Notes under the pieces: model-generated | The model's input: only the letters and a program-made list of their open reading frames with translations | What the model was told of the DNA's origin: nothing | The model's database searches: none | Shown here: positions 1-8,249 of the stretch, in pieces | How the letters are laid out: each line of letters begins with the position of its first letter | How positions within the stretch are numbered: position 1 is the stretch's first letter | Origin: a bacterium 210917-SL.2.15 | GTDB taxonomy: Bacteria > Bacillota > Clostridia > Oscillospirales > Oscillospiraceae | Length of the DNA stretch: 31,893 nucleotides | Direction: 5' to 3' | Assembly: GCA_020555605.1 (NCBI GenBank) | Contig: JAJCJC010000024.1 | Span: 1-31,893 of the forward strand | Made by a program: the position numbers and the translations under genes

Positions 1-1
1 C

Positions 2-262
2 GGCACCCTGACGGTGACGAAGCGGGATGTGACCATCACTTCGGGAAGCGCCGAAAAGCAGTACGACGGCACGGCGCTTACCAAGCATGAAGTCAAGGTC
101 ACCGGCGACGGCTTTGTGGACGGTCAGGGCGCGGACTACAGCTACACCGGCAGCCAGAAGCTGGTGGGCAGCAGCGCCAACAGCTTTACCTACACGCTGA
201 AGGACGGCACCAAGGCGGATAACTACAACATCACCAAGACCGAAGGCACCCTGACGGTCACC
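2..262 (+). repeat. MBG-domain repeat unit reaching the window edge
   Basis: The coding sequence for GTLTVT at the window start (GGCACCCTGACGGTGACGA) returns at about 245-262 with one or two changes. They mark the borders of one MBG domain about 80 residues long, so the protein probably carries a tandem array of which only the last unit is in view. Confidence 0.6.
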
Positions 263-1198
263 AACCGCGACGGCGGCAGCGGTGGCGGTGGTGGTGGCGG
301 AACCACCTACTATATCCTGCAGTACGAATCTAATGGCGGCACGTCTTATAAGGACGAACGTTACACTTCCGGTGCAACCGTCAAGCTGGATAAGGTTCCC
401 ACCCGCGAGGGGTATGCATTTACAGGGTGGTATGCTGACGAGGCGCTGACCGAAAAAATCACCAATGTCAGGATGAACAGCGCCAGGACGGTCTATGCCG
501 GCTGGAACGCATCTATAGTGCCGGATATGCTCAATGGGGACGATCACTTCGCTTATGTCATCGGCTGTTCAGACGGCTTGGTACGGCCTACGGCCAATAT
601 CAGCCGTGCCGAAGTTGCAACCATCTTCTTCCGCCTTTTGAAGGATGACATCCGTGATGAAAACCTGACCTCCTATAATATTTTCGACGATGTTACCGAA
701 GGAATGTGGTGCAACAAGTCCATTTCGACGATGGCGAAACTGGGGATTGTAAAGGGGCGCAGCACCAACCGGTTTGATCCAAACGCTAATATCACCCGTG
801 CAGAATTTGCGGCTATCTGTGCTCGCTTTGACACGGGACTGACGAATGGTGACAGCAACTTCACCGATATTTCGGGCCACTGGGCCGAGGCGGAGATTAA
901 ACGGGCTGCATCCCTTGGCTGGATTAGGGGGTGTACGGACGGCTCCTTCTGCCCGGATACCTATATCACCCGCGCTGAGGCCATGACCATGATCAATCGT
1001 GTGTTGTGCCGTATTTTGGAAAACGAAGATGACCTGCTTCACGGAATGAATGTATGGCCGGACAACCAACCTGGCGCTTGGTATTATCTTGCGGTTCAGG
1101 AGGCTACGAACAGTCACGACTTCAAGCACAAGGGCGAGATCTATGAGACCTGGACCCAGTTGACAGATGACCCGGATTGGACTCGGTATCAGAACTGA
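2..1198 (+). CDS. SLH-domain surface protein, 5' end outside the window
   Basis: This is the C-terminal 398 codons of a cell-surface protein; the frame is open to the window edge and no start is visible. Counting from the Met codon at 14, residues 1-85 form an MBG-type beta domain (KQYDGTALT, FTYTLKDGTKADNYNI) bounded by GTLTVT motifs. Residues 87-96 are a glycine linker. Residues 99-164 are an InlB/Listeria-Bacteroides repeat (YESNGGT, REGYAFTGWYAD, TVYAGW). Three SLH domains follow at about 171-216, 224-275 and 283-335, with the typical TRAE and FDPN/FCPD motifs. SLH domains bind secondary cell wall polysaccharide, so the protein is probably anchored to the wall at this end. A terminator follows at 1266-1297. 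Domain calls are secure; the ligand or role is unknown. Confidence 0.9.
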   Translation, partial: GTLTVTKRDVTITSGSAEKQYDGTALTKHEVKVTGDGFVDGQGADYSYTGSQKLVGSSANSFTYTLKDGTKADNYNITKTEGTLTVTNRDGGSGGGGGGGTTYYILQYESNGGTSYKDERYTSGATVKLDKVPTREGYAFTGWYADEALTEKITNVRMNSARTVYAGWNASIVPDMLNGDDHFAYVIGCSDGLVRPTANISRAEVATIFFRLLKDDIRDENLTSYNIFDDVTEGMWCNKSISTMAKLGIVKGRSTNRFDPNANITRAEFAAICARFDTGLTNGDSNFTDISGHWAEAEIKRAASLGWIRGCTDGSFCPDTYITRAEAMTMINRVLCRILENEDDLLHGMNVWPDNQPGAWYYLAVQEATNSHDFKHKGEIYETWTQLTDDPDWTRYQN

Positions 1199-1216
1199 CG
1201 AATATTAAACCGAATG

Positions 1217-1252
1217 GCGCACTTCTATACAGGTTAACACCTGTATGTGCGC
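1217..1252. repeat. Imperfect inverted repeat downstream of SLH gene
   Basis: ATACAGGT (1227-1234) and ACCTGTAT (1239-1246) form a perfect stem with a 4-base loop. It is extended by GCGCAC (1217-1222) and GTGCGC (1247-1252) after a 4-base bulge. There is no T tail, so it is not a standard terminator; it could be a processing site or an element end. Confidence 0.5.
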
Positions 1253-1265
1253 TCTGCGAGGCGAA

Positions 1266-1297
1266 CAGCCCGGACACCTGAATGTCCGGGCTGTTTT
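1266..1297 (+). terminator. Intrinsic terminator of the SLH gene
   Basis: An 11-bp perfect stem (1266-1276 with 1283-1293, core AGCCCGGACA) closes a 6-base loop and is followed by TTTT. Confidence 0.85.
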
Positions 1298-1315
1298 GCG
1301 TCACTTTGTTCCGTA

Positions 1316-1410
1316 CAAGGGGCTGCACCCCTTGCGACGCTTGCGCGTCTATCCCTGACCACTTTGCAGCGGGAACAGTCTGCTGCTGCAGGCCGTCCCC
1401 GCCGCAAAGT
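1316..1410. other. Inverted repeats upstream of relaxase remnant, possible oriT
   Basis: CAAGGGG (1316-1322) pairs with CCCCTTG (1328-1334). A larger imperfect stem joins ACTTTGCAGCGGGA (1361-1374) to TCCCCGCCGCAAAGT (1396-1410). These lie between the SLH terminator and the decayed DUF3847/MobL genes, where mobilisable elements of Clostridia often carry their transfer origin. The oriT reading is an inference from position and structure; no nick site was identified. The rest of the 305-base gap shows only the ribosome binding site AAGGAGG at about 1489. Confidence 0.3.
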
Positions 1411-1503
1411 CTGAAGATCCCATACCGTCAGCCAGACTGTCTACTGAAAACGTAGGCGGTCTTTTTCTATCCTATCTATCAATCTATCAAGGAGGTTCAC
1501 ATC

Positions 1504-1810
1504 ATGTGCGAAAAAGAGATCGAGAAACTGAGAGTTGAGAAAGAAAAGGTCGAACGTCAGCTTGCGCAGGAACAGCACAAGAAGCAGCGGCTTGAGCGCC
1601 GCCCACTATGAGCGCGACGAGCGGACGCAGCGGGCGCATGACCTCATTATCCGCAGCGCGGATGTGCAGAGCATGGCGCCCATGACGAAACTGCTGACCC
1701 GCGCCGAGTATTACGCCTTTGCCGGGAAGGTTTTTGCCCTGCCGGACGTGAAGGGCTTGCTCGTGGAGGCCGTCAACGAACATAACAAAAATGAGTTTGG
1801 AGGTGACTGA
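1504..1810 (+). pseudogene. DUF3847-type small protein, frameshifted
   Basis: A good ribosome binding site (AAGGAGG, 1489-1495) precedes ATG 1504. The first frame gives a charged N-terminus (MCEKEIEKLRVEKEKVERQL) and stops at about 1611. The rest of the protein continues in another frame (AHYERDERTQRAHDLIIRSA, then ALPDVKGLLVEAV) to TGA 1808-1810. The rebuilt product is about 100 residues, with a coiled-coil start and a helical tail, matching the DUF3847 family usually encoded just upstream of MobA/MobL relaxases in Clostridial mobile elements. The frameshift lies near 1597-1610. The gene is probably dead, in line with its decayed neighbour. Confidence 0.75.
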
Positions 1811-1812
1811 CC

Positions 1813-2510
1813 ATCGCCCTTTATCATTTCCATGTGACCCGGATCAAACGCAGTGCCGGACGGCAGATGGGGCAACAAGCAGCGCCGGGAATGTGTGCTG
1901 GACGAGCATAGGAAGCGCATCCGGGATGAGGCTGGGATATGTATTCAACGCCGTCCCTACCACCGACTGGGGCAAGCCGGAAACGCTGGAAGCGTGGCGG
2001 CGGCTATGGGCGGGGCTGTGCAACGCCAGGTTTGCCGAGAAAGGTTTGGATTGCCGTATCGACTACCGCAGTTATGAGCGTCAGGGCGTGGAGCAGCTCT
2101 CCCGCCGTCCATGAGGGCGTCAGCGTCCGGGAAATGGAGAAAAAAGGGATCCATACTGAAAAAGGAGATTTCAACCGCTGGGTGCGCTCCGCAAACGCCA
2201 AACTGAGAAGCATTTGTCAGAAAATCTCCGAGCTGCTGGCATGGCCGAAAGAGGCAAAAGCCGAGCTGTCCAAGCCGCAGGAGCCGATGATGGCCGATCT
2301 GCTGGGACGCTAGGTCGCAACGCAGGGGCATGAAGCCGAAAAGCCAAGCTGGGGAATCTGAAAAGCTACAGCGCGGCCATCAACTATCTGTCCGCCAACA
2401 GGATTTACACCCTCTCCGATCTGGAAGATCGGCTGACCCGCCATAAGGAAACCGCCGATTCCCTAAAAGCGTCTCTCTCCGCCAAGCAGACGCGGATGGG
2501 CGAGCTGGAC
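1813..2510 (+). pseudogene. MobA/MobL-family relaxase remnant
   Basis: Family-typical pieces appear in order but in different frames: IALYHFHVTRIKRSAGR (from 1813), a jump at GCCGGACGG into PDGRWGNKQRR (from about 1853), then VFNAVPTTDWGKPETLEAW and CRIDYRSYERQGVEQ, then VHEGVSVREMEKKGIHTEKG up to a TAG at about 2311. After a TGA replaces a Trp codon near 2332, the sequence continues as GNLKSYSAAINYL and SDLEDRLTRH. The start codon is replaced by ATC, about 100 residues of the nuclease domain are missing after residue 17, and there are at least three frame changes. A relaxase nicks and leads DNA during conjugation; this one cannot be functional. It follows the DUF3847 pseudogene directly. Confidence 0.85.
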
Positions 2511-2657
2511 GGTTATGCACTGCGGGAACTAGTGTCCGCCATCTATATGGATGCTCCGGACAAGTCCAGCGGCAAGCGGGTGTAGCACATCCACATCAAG
2601 TATGACGGGTTGAGATTTATCCCTCTGACTAAACTGATGAAAGAGGAAACGGCGTGA
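2506..2657 (+). pseudogene. C-terminal tail of a large serine recombinase
   Basis: In frame with the relaxase remnant, the sequence changes to a tail typical of transposon/ICE serine recombinases (DUF4368 type): LRELVSAIYMDAPDKSSGKR, a TAG at 2583-2585 where Gln or Arg is expected, then HIHIKYDGLRFIPLTKLMKE and stop TGA 2655-2657. The several-hundred-residue catalytic part is absent. The direct join implies that the element interior between relaxase and recombinase was deleted. The family call rests on remembered tail motifs. Confidence 0.6.
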
Positions 2658-2706
2658 CCGAAGTCACGCCGCACCCCCTGAAAACACAAGGTTTTCATCA
2701 TTTTTT
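2651..2706 (+). terminator. Hairpins at the end of the element remnant
   Basis: GGCGTGAC (2651-2658), loop CGAA, GTCACGCC (2663-2670) forms a tight 8-bp stem over the recombinase stop codon. A second stem, TGAAAAC (2679-2685) with GTTTTCA (2691-2697), is followed by a T run at 2701-2706. The second is a plausible plus-strand terminator. Confidence 0.5.
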
Positions 2707-2750
2707 GATTTTACTGTTTTACGGCCACCCGGCTTTTCGGCGAAGGCATT

Positions 2751-2785
2751 TTACACATCTGCTTACAAAGTGAGCAGATGTGTAA
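2751..2785. repeat. Perfect 13-bp inverted repeat at the HAD gene end
   Basis: TTACACATCTGCT (2751-2763) and AGCAGATGTGTAA (2773-2785) are perfect complements around a 9-base loop. The HAD stop codon (2763-2765) lies in it. There is no T tail on the minus strand, so it is an atypical terminator at best. Confidence 0.6.
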
Positions 2786-3458
2786 TGGCATCCTGAATGG
2801 AGGGAACTGTGAACTGCGCTCCGGCCACGGGACGCCGACCGATCCCAATGGAACATCCTGCTATACGAAGCATCGGTTCATCGTTGACGCCGTCGCCCAC
2901 CGCGGCGGTTTCTGCTGCCAGATCCCAGCCCATGCGCGTGCAGAGGAACGCCAAACCACTGCCTTTATCCAGCCCTGTGGGACACAGATCGATACAGTCG
3001 CTTTGATCGTACACAGTAATGCCCATTTCTTCCGCGTTCAGCTCCCGGGCAAGAAAGGCGCGCAGGTCGGCGTGGGTGGTTTCGTCAGAGAAAAAGGGCG
3101 TTACCTCAGTCTGATTGGGCTGGAGCCAGATGCGCGCGCCGAATTCTGCTTCCAGCTTTTCCTGCAACCCTGCCAGAGCGGCGCGGGTGTGGGGCGCCAC
3201 CGGCATGCGATAGTGGAACCGGGGCGGCAGATCCACGCCGCGCTGCACCGACGCGCCGTTTTCGCCCATCAGGATTACATCCCGCAGACCCGTTTGCCGC
3301 AGCAGGCCGCACAGATAATAAATCGGTTTTCCGGAGGATAGCGCTAGCTGTACGCCGCGCTGCTGAAGTTGATCCAGCAGCGCGAGCGTCTCGGGCAGGA
3401 TCGCTTTGCCTACGGCACACAGCGTACCGTCCAGATCAAATACGGCGGCTTTCAACAT
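2763..3458 (-). CDS. HAD-superfamily (Cof-type) sugar phosphatase
   Basis: This 231-residue protein has the full HAD set: DLDGT at 8-12 with the catalytic Asp8 and Asp10, SSGKP at 41-45 (motif II), Lys165 (motif III region), and GDGVND at 188-193 (motif IV). The middle, about residues 80-160, is the variable cap of the Cof/SPP subgroup. Such enzymes hydrolyse sugar phosphates or phosphoglycolate in the cytoplasm. Its ATG overlaps the end of the glf gene by 7 bases (GCATGTTGA), so the two are probably translated together. The pairing hints at a sugar-phosphate or cell-surface glycan role, but the substrate cannot be read from the sequence. Confidence 0.85.
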   Translation of the reverse strand: MLKAAVFDLDGTLCAVGKAILPETLALLDQLQQRGVQLALSSGKPIYYLCGLLRQTGLRDVILMGENGASVQRGVDLPPRFHYRMPVAPHTRAALAGLQEKLEAEFGARIWLQPNQTEVTPFFSDETTHADLRAFLARELNAEEMGITVYDQSDCIDLCPTGLDKGSGLAFLCTRMGWDLAAETAAVGDGVNDEPMLRIAGCSIGIGRRPVAGAQFTVPSIQDAITHLLTL

Positions 3459-4624
3459 GCGCTTTCTCCGATCAGGGTCCAGCTCAGAGCCAGCGCGCCG
3501 GCGACAATGGCGTCCATATTATAGTAACGGTATTCCGCCAGACGGCCCAGCAGATGCAGTCGGGGAAACTGGGCAGCCTTTTCGGCGTATTTGGCGTACA
3601 GGGCGGCGGTGTCGGCGTTGGCGATGGCGTAATAAGGGATCTCGCCGTCCGCGCCGGTGTAGGCGCGGGAGTATTCTTTCACAGTAGTTGTAACGCCGGG
3701 GCGCACCTGGCCGGTCAGATACTTGAATTCGGTGATGCGGGTGTAATCTTCGTCCATGGTGTAGTTGACGGTGCCGTGGCTCTGGACAACGTCGGCGGGG
3801 AACGTTTCGAATTTAAAATCCAGCGTGCGGTAGGGCAGTCGGCCGAAGCAGCAGCTGAAGAGTTCGTCGGCGGGGCCGGAATAAATAACGTCGCCGGTAA
3901 AATTCGTGCCGTCGAACAGGATCGTTCCGTTTTCAAGGCGCAAATGCTCCCGGGCGTCGGTATTCAGGCGAAGATCGATGTTTTCGTGGCGGAGCATGTT
4001 CTCGAACAGGGCCGTATAGCCGTGCAGAGGCATACCTTGGTAAGTATCCTGAAAATACCGGCAGTCTTCGGAAAGGAACACAGGGACCCGGGCGGTGACA
4101 GCAGGGTCGATTTCCTCCGGGGTCTGGCCCCACTGCTTCATGGTGTAGCGCACAAAAACATGATCGTATACGTACTGGGCCAGTTCGGAAAGCGCGGGGT
4201 CGGTAGCCTCGCGCAGCTGCAGAATGGTGACCTTTGTGCCTGCGCCGTAGGCGGCGATCAGCTTTTCCTGAAGCTGTGCCGCCCGCACCGGGCCGAACGC
4301 CAGGCGCAGCGAAGCAAGGTTGAAGGGCACCGGCAGTTCCATGCGGCCATTTCCTTTGGGAAGATTGGCTACCACCTCGTGCTCATAGGCGCGCCAAGCG
4401 GTAAACCGGGAGAGAAAGTCAAAGACGGTTTTGTCATTGGTGTGGAAGATGTGGGGGCCGTATTGATGGATCAGGATACCCGATGCGTCCAGGCAGTCGA
4501 AGGCGTTGCCGCCCACGTGGGGGCGCTGTTCCAGCACCAGCACACGCCGGCCAGCTTCGGCCAGTACGCGCGCGGCCACAGCGCCGGCAAATCCGGCGCC
4601 TGCAATAATACTATCGTATGTCAT
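3452..4624 (-). CDS. glf: UDP-galactopyranose mutase
   Basis: The 390-residue flavoenzyme interconverts UDP-galactopyranose and UDP-galactofuranose, supplying galactofuranose for surface glycans. It begins with the FAD-binding Rossmann motif GAGFAG (9-14) and continues with GGNAFD (38-43), YGPHIFHT (55-62) and YTMKQWG (160-166). Near residues 315-330 it has KEYSRAYTG and EIPYYAI, which hold the conserved substrate-phosphate Arg and Tyr. Length matches bacterial Glf. The start at 4624 follows CGGAG six bases upstream. An extended -10 box lies upstream at 4666-4674. It overlaps the HAD gene by 7 bases, suggesting a two-gene operon. Confidence 0.95.
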   Translation of the reverse strand: MTYDSIIAGAGFAGAVAARVLAEAGRRVLVLEQRPHVGGNAFDCLDASGILIHQYGPHIFHTNDKTVFDFLSRFTAWRAYEHEVVANLPKGNGRMELPVPFNLASLRLAFGPVRAAQLQEKLIAAYGAGTKVTILQLREATDPALSELAQYVYDHVFVRYTMKQWGQTPEEIDPAVTARVPVFLSEDCRYFQDTYQGMPLHGYTALFENMLRHENIDLRLNTDAREHLRLENGTILFDGTNFTGDVIYSGPADELFSCCFGRLPYRTLDFKFETFPADVVQSHGTVNYTMDEDYTRITEFKYLTGQVRPGVTTTVKEYSRAYTGADGEIPYYAIANADTAALYAKYAEKAAQFPRLHLLGRLAEYRYYNMDAIVAGALALSWTLIGESAC

Positions 4625-4665
4625 AAAATTCTCCGTTCTGTTGTTTCATTTGCGGGTTCTGCCAT

Positions 4666-4674
4666 AGTATAGCA
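4666..4674 (-). promoter_or_regulatory. Extended -10 promoter of glf
   Basis: Read on the minus strand the sequence is TGCTATACT, a TG-N-TATACT extended -10 about 42 bases upstream of the glf start. No good -35 box was seen, as is common for extended -10 promoters. Confidence 0.5.
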
Positions 4675-4828
4675 TACTTTTTGGCAAATCGGGAAATTTT
4701 TACGTATCCTGGAAAAATTTAAACAAATTAAAAGAATTGGAGAGGATCTTAAAACAAATATCTGGAAAAGTATGGTAAATCTGCCTAAAGTGAAACTATC
4801 CCATCATAAAAGAAAGGAAGTTATCACA

Positions 4829-5983
4829 ATGAGCAGAAAAAGAATTGAGAACAACATCGCCTATGACGAGGGAAAACGGAAGTACTATGTCACGTTTCAT
4901 TACGGGATTGATGTGAATGGCAAGCGGGTGAAGAAGACGAAAACTTACGATACTCATGTGGCCGCGGCGGAGGCGCTGCGGATTTTTGAAATGAAAAAGC
5001 GCCGCAGCGAAATTACGATTCCCACAGAATTGACCGTCGGCATGTGGCTGGATCGGTGGCTGGACGATGTGGTGCGCCCAAACCGGGCGCGTTCCACAGT
5101 ATACGGCTATGAAAATATTATTAAAAACCATATCAAACCGGTCCTGGGGAAAGTTATACTTCAGGAGTTAACGCCGCAGCAGATTCAAAGTTATTATGTG
5201 GATATGCGAGGGTTGGGACTGAGCAGCAATACGGTTCATAAGCATCATCAACTTCTGTTCACGGCGTTGGACTGCGCAGTGCGGCAGGAGGTTCTTCACC
5301 GCAATCCGGTCCGTCGGGTGGAAGCGCCAGCTAAGGCCGCGCCCCAGCACAGTTTTTATAATACGGAGCAGATGCACGCGCTGTTCGCGGCTGTCCACGG
5401 CATGCCGCTGGAGCCTGCGGTGAAGCTGGCAGGTTATCTGGGATTGCGCCGCAGCGAAATCTGCGGATTAAAATGGGAAAATGTGGATTTGGAGCACGGT
5501 GTCATTTCCATTTGCGCCGCCCGCACGACTGTGGGCGGCGTGACGATTAACAAAGGGCCAAAAACCACTTCTTCCATGCGCACGCTGGGCATTTCCGGAT
5601 TGGCAGACCTGGAGGATATGCTGCGGAGCATGAAAGCCGAGCAGGCACTCAAGCGGGAGAAAAAACCGAATTACAACCCGGACAATTTCGTGCTGGTGCA
5701 TGCCAACGGGCAGCCGTATGCGCCGGATTATGTCTCCGGATGGTTTACGAAATTTGTGGCCGAGCAAGGGTTGCCGCATCTGACGCTGCATGGGCTGCGC
5801 CATTCCTTTGCCAGTGCGGCCAATGAGCTGCATATTCCCATGTTCAAAATCAGTAAAGCGTTGGGGCATAGCAACACCAGTGTGACCAGCCAGGTGTATA
5901 CGCACTTGTTCGACGATACGCAAAACGAAGTGCTAAGCCAAGTGGCCAGCGCCATTGAGTGCGGGGGAAGGGGGAGCAGATGA
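4829..5983 (+). CDS. Tyrosine-family site-specific integrase
   Basis: The start at 4829 is chosen because AGAAAGGAAG (4811-4820) sits 8 bases before it; an upstream in-frame ATG at 4772 has no such site. The 384-residue protein has an N-terminal AP2-like arm-binding domain (about 1-55), a SAM-like core-binding domain (about 65-160) and a catalytic domain. Catalytic residues visible are Arg207 (LGLRRSE), Lys245, His321 and Arg324 (HGLRH), His347 (LGHSN) and the nucleophile Tyr357 (VYTHL). All are intact, so it should be active. It resembles integrases of phages and conjugative transposons. GTCTACC repeats just downstream are likely arm-binding sites. No other intact mobility gene lies beside it, so it may be an orphan of a lost element. 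Confidence 0.9.
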   Translation: MSRKRIENNIAYDEGKRKYYVTFHYGIDVNGKRVKKTKTYDTHVAAAEALRIFEMKKRRSEITIPTELTVGMWLDRWLDDVVRPNRARSTVYGYENIIKNHIKPVLGKVILQELTPQQIQSYYVDMRGLGLSSNTVHKHHQLLFTALDCAVRQEVLHRNPVRRVEAPAKAAPQHSFYNTEQMHALFAAVHGMPLEPAVKLAGYLGLRRSEICGLKWENVDLEHGVISICAARTTVGGVTINKGPKTTSSMRTLGISGLADLEDMLRSMKAEQALKREKKPNYNPDNFVLVHANGQPYAPDYVSGWFTKFVAEQGLPHLTLHGLRHSFASAANELHIPMFKISKALGHSNTSVTSQVYTHLFDDTQNEVLSQVASAIECGGRGSR

Positions 5984-6012
5984 GTTTGTTTTAAGCTCTG
6001 GCAGCAAATTGC

Positions 6013-6219
6013 CCCATTATTTTCCATCCTTAGTCTACCATGTCTACCAGAATGGGGGGCGGAAGTGGCTGAGGCAGAAGGAGTAAAACGGGAGCAGCGG
6101 AAGTGTCCGTCGGCGAAATGTCTACCAAATTGACAATCCATAAGTTTTGTAATCCCCGGAAAGCCGCATCACAGCGGCCTTTTCGGGGATTTTGTGCTGA
6201 AATCAAAGAGGCGCTATGC
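6013..6219. repeat. 207-bp dispersed repeat, copy 1, beside the integrase
   Basis: This stretch starts 29 bases after the integrase stop and recurs at 31662-31879. By eye the copies differ by two substitutions and an 11-base insertion in copy 2. It holds three GTCTACC boxes (6033-6039, 6042-6048, 6120-6126), which look like integrase arm-binding sites, and a terminator hairpin. It fills most of the 328-base gap between the integrase and mnmG. It is probably an attachment-region arm; the core site was not identified. Confidence 0.85.
6151..6194 (+). terminator. Terminator inside the dispersed repeat, copy 1
   Basis: AATCCCCGGAAAGCCGC (6151-6167) folds back on GCGGCCTTTTCGGGGATT (6174-6191) with minor bulges and a short loop, followed by TTT. 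It would end integrase transcription. Confidence 0.7.
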
Positions 6220-6260
6220 TCCCCTTAGGTGAAAAAGGGAGAAAAAGAGAAGAAGAGAAA

Positions 6261-6297
6261 ACAAAAATGCTGTGTGAGAAAACAGGCTCACACAGCA
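6261..6297 (-). terminator. Intrinsic terminator of mnmG
   Basis: On the minus strand an 11-bp perfect stem (TGCTGTGTGAG, loop of 8, CTCACACAGCA; 6268-6278 with 6287-6297) is followed by TTTTTGTTTT, 15 bases after the mnmG stop. Confidence 0.85.
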
Positions 6298-6311
6298 CAA
6301 AACAAGTTGGA

Positions 6312-8180
6312 TCATTCTTTGTCGAGCCACACCATCAGTGCGGCGAGGTCGGCGGGGGATACGCCGGAAATGCGGCCTGCCTGCCCCAGGTTTAGAGGAC
6401 GGATAGCGCTGAGTTTCTGGCGGGCTTCCAAACGCAGGCCCAGAATACTTTCATAATCGATATCCGGTGGAAGCAGGCGCTGTTCCATACGGGAGAATTC
6501 TGCTACTTGACGCATTTGTCGCTCGATATATCCGGCATATTTTACGGATATCTCTACTTCCTCTTCCACGGCGGGAGAGAGCGGCAGCTGCGGCGGGGAG
6601 ATGGCTTTGATATCGGTATAATGCAGTTCCGGGCGGCGCAGCAGGGAGATCAACGGGATGCCGGCGGAAAGCGGCGCGCTGCCGCGGCGGTGCAACAGGT
6701 TGTTGACGGTTTCCGTGGGGGCAGCTCCGATGCGTTCTAGCCGCTGGATCTCAGCATTAACTGCGGCGTATTTGGCCTGTACAGCCTCATACTGCGCATC
6801 CGATACTAGTCCGATGCGGTGGCCGATGGCGCTCAGTCGTGCATCGGCGTTGTCCTGGCGCAGCAGCAGTCGGTATTCACTACGGGAAGTCATCATACGA
6901 TAAGGCTCGTTAGTGCCTTTGGTTACAAGATCGTCAATCAGAGTGCCAATGTAGGATTCAGCGCGGGAAAGAATCAGAGGCGGTTTGTTCTGAAGCTTGA
7001 GCGCAGCATTGACGCCCGCCACAAAGCCCTGGGCTGCGGCTTCCTCATAGCCGGAAGAACCATTGAACTGGCCGGCGCCATATAGTCCTGGGATTTTTTT
7101 GCATTCCAATGTGGGCAGCAATTCCTGGGGATCGACGCAGTCGTATTCGATGGCGTAGGCCGGCCGGGTCATTTCCGCCTGCTCCAGGCCCGGCACCGTG
7201 TGAAGCATGGCAATCTGCACATCCTCCGGGAGAGAAGAGGAAAAGCCCTGGATATACAGCTCTTCCGTATCCAGACCCATGGGTTCGACGAAGAGCTGAT
7301 GGCGCGCTTTATCGGCAAATCGCACCACTTTCGTTTCAATGGAAGGGCAGTAGCGGGGGCCGACGCTTTCAATGGCGCCGTTGTACAACGGGGAGCGGTC
7401 CAGATTGGAAAGGATGATCTTATGGGTTTCCTCGTTGGTGTAGGTGAGGTAACAGACGGCCCGGTTTTCCGGGACTGTCCTCATCTGGAAGGAAAAGGGC
7501 AGAGGGTTCTCGTCCCCGGTCTGAAGTTCCATTTTGGAAAAGTCCACGCTGCGACGGTTGACCCGGGGCGGCGTTCCGGTTTTGAAACGGCGCAGTGACA
7601 GCCCCAGCTCCTGAAGGCACGGCGTCAGGAGCGTGGCCGCGTGCATGCCGTCGGGACCGCTTTCCAGAGTGGTTTCACCCACGATGGTGCGGCCATTGAG
7701 ATAGGTGCCGGAGGCGATGACGGCGGCGCGGACGGCATAAACGGCACCGGTGCGGGTGACTACGGAGGATACTGCGCCGTGCTCGGTGCGGATGTCAATC
7801 ACTTCTGCCTGCTTCAGGCTCAGCCTTTCCTGCTGCTCCAGGGTGTGCTTCATCACTTCCTGGTAGCGGCGGCGGTCCGCCTGTGCGCGCAGGGAGTGGA
7901 CGGCGGGGCCTTTTCCCCGGTTCAGCAGCCGGTATTGGATGCAGGCTTTGTCTGCTGCGCGGGCCATTTCACCGCCTAGAGCGTCCAGTTCACGCACCAG
8001 ATGGCCTTTTCCGGTGCCGCCGATGGCGGGATTGCAGGGCATGTTGCCCACGGCGTCCAGATTGATGGTAAAACAGACCACGCGGCAGCCCATCCGGGCT
8101 GCCGCCAAAGCCGCCTCAATGCCGGCGTGTCCTGCGCCGATGACGGCAATATCAAATGTTTCGGCAAAAAACTCTTGCAT
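6312..8180 (-). CDS. mnmG: tRNA wobble-uridine modification enzyme MnmG
   Basis: With MnmE this FAD protein installs the carboxymethylaminomethyl group on C5 of wobble uridine 34 in several tRNAs. The 622-residue length is normal for the family. The FAD motif GAGHAG lies at 15-20, followed by [19 protein letters not shown] at about 46-64. Further family signatures are [17 protein letters not shown], the catalytic-cysteine region YCPSIETKV, and the C-terminal [13 protein letters not shown] and IKYAGYI-type motifs. The start at 8180 follows GAGAGGAA. The next upstream gene on this strand, the phosphoesterase, ends about 70 bases away. No mnmE is in the window; mnmA, acting on the same base, is 14 kb away. 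Confidence 0.96.
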   Translation of the reverse strand: MQEFFAETFDIAVIGAGHAGIEAALAAARMGCRVVCFTINLDAVGNMPCNPAIGGTGKGHLVRELDALGGEMARAADKACIQYRLLNRGKGPAVHSLRAQADRRRYQEVMKHTLEQQERLSLKQAEVIDIRTEHGAVSSVVTRTGAVYAVRAAVIASGTYLNGRTIVGETTLESGPDGMHAATLLTPCLQELGLSLRRFKTGTPPRVNRRSVDFSKMELQTGDENPLPFSFQMRTVPENRAVCYLTYTNEETHKIILSNLDRSPLYNGAIESVGPRYCPSIETKVVRFADKARHQLFVEPMGLDTEELYIQGFSSSLPEDVQIAMLHTVPGLEQAEMTRPAYAIEYDCVDPQELLPTLECKKIPGLYGAGQFNGSSGYEEAAAQGFVAGVNAALKLQNKPPLILSRAESYIGTLIDDLVTKGTNEPYRMMTSRSEYRLLLRQDNADARLSAIGHRIGLVSDAQYEAVQAKYAAVNAEIQRLERIGAAPTETVNNLLHRRGSAPLSAGIPLISLLRRPELHYTDIKAISPPQLPLSPAVEEEVEISVKYAGYIERQMRQVAEFSRMEQRLLPPDIDYESILGLRLEARQKLSAIRPLNLGQAGRISGVSPADLAALMVWLDKE

Positions 8181-8249
8181 AAAACAGTTCCTCTCTGTGT
8201 GTAACGGCGATGTAGGCTGCGGAGAAAAGGGAGAGGGAATCCCCCTCCT

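Noticed and set aside
3554..4672. A 372-codon plus-strand frame opposite glf
   Set aside because: Shadow of glf, without a start signal or recognisable motif.
4772..4828. An earlier start for the integrase at 4772
   Set aside because: No ribosome binding site there, and the added residues do not fit the usual N-terminus; 4829 has AGAAAGGAAG at good distance.
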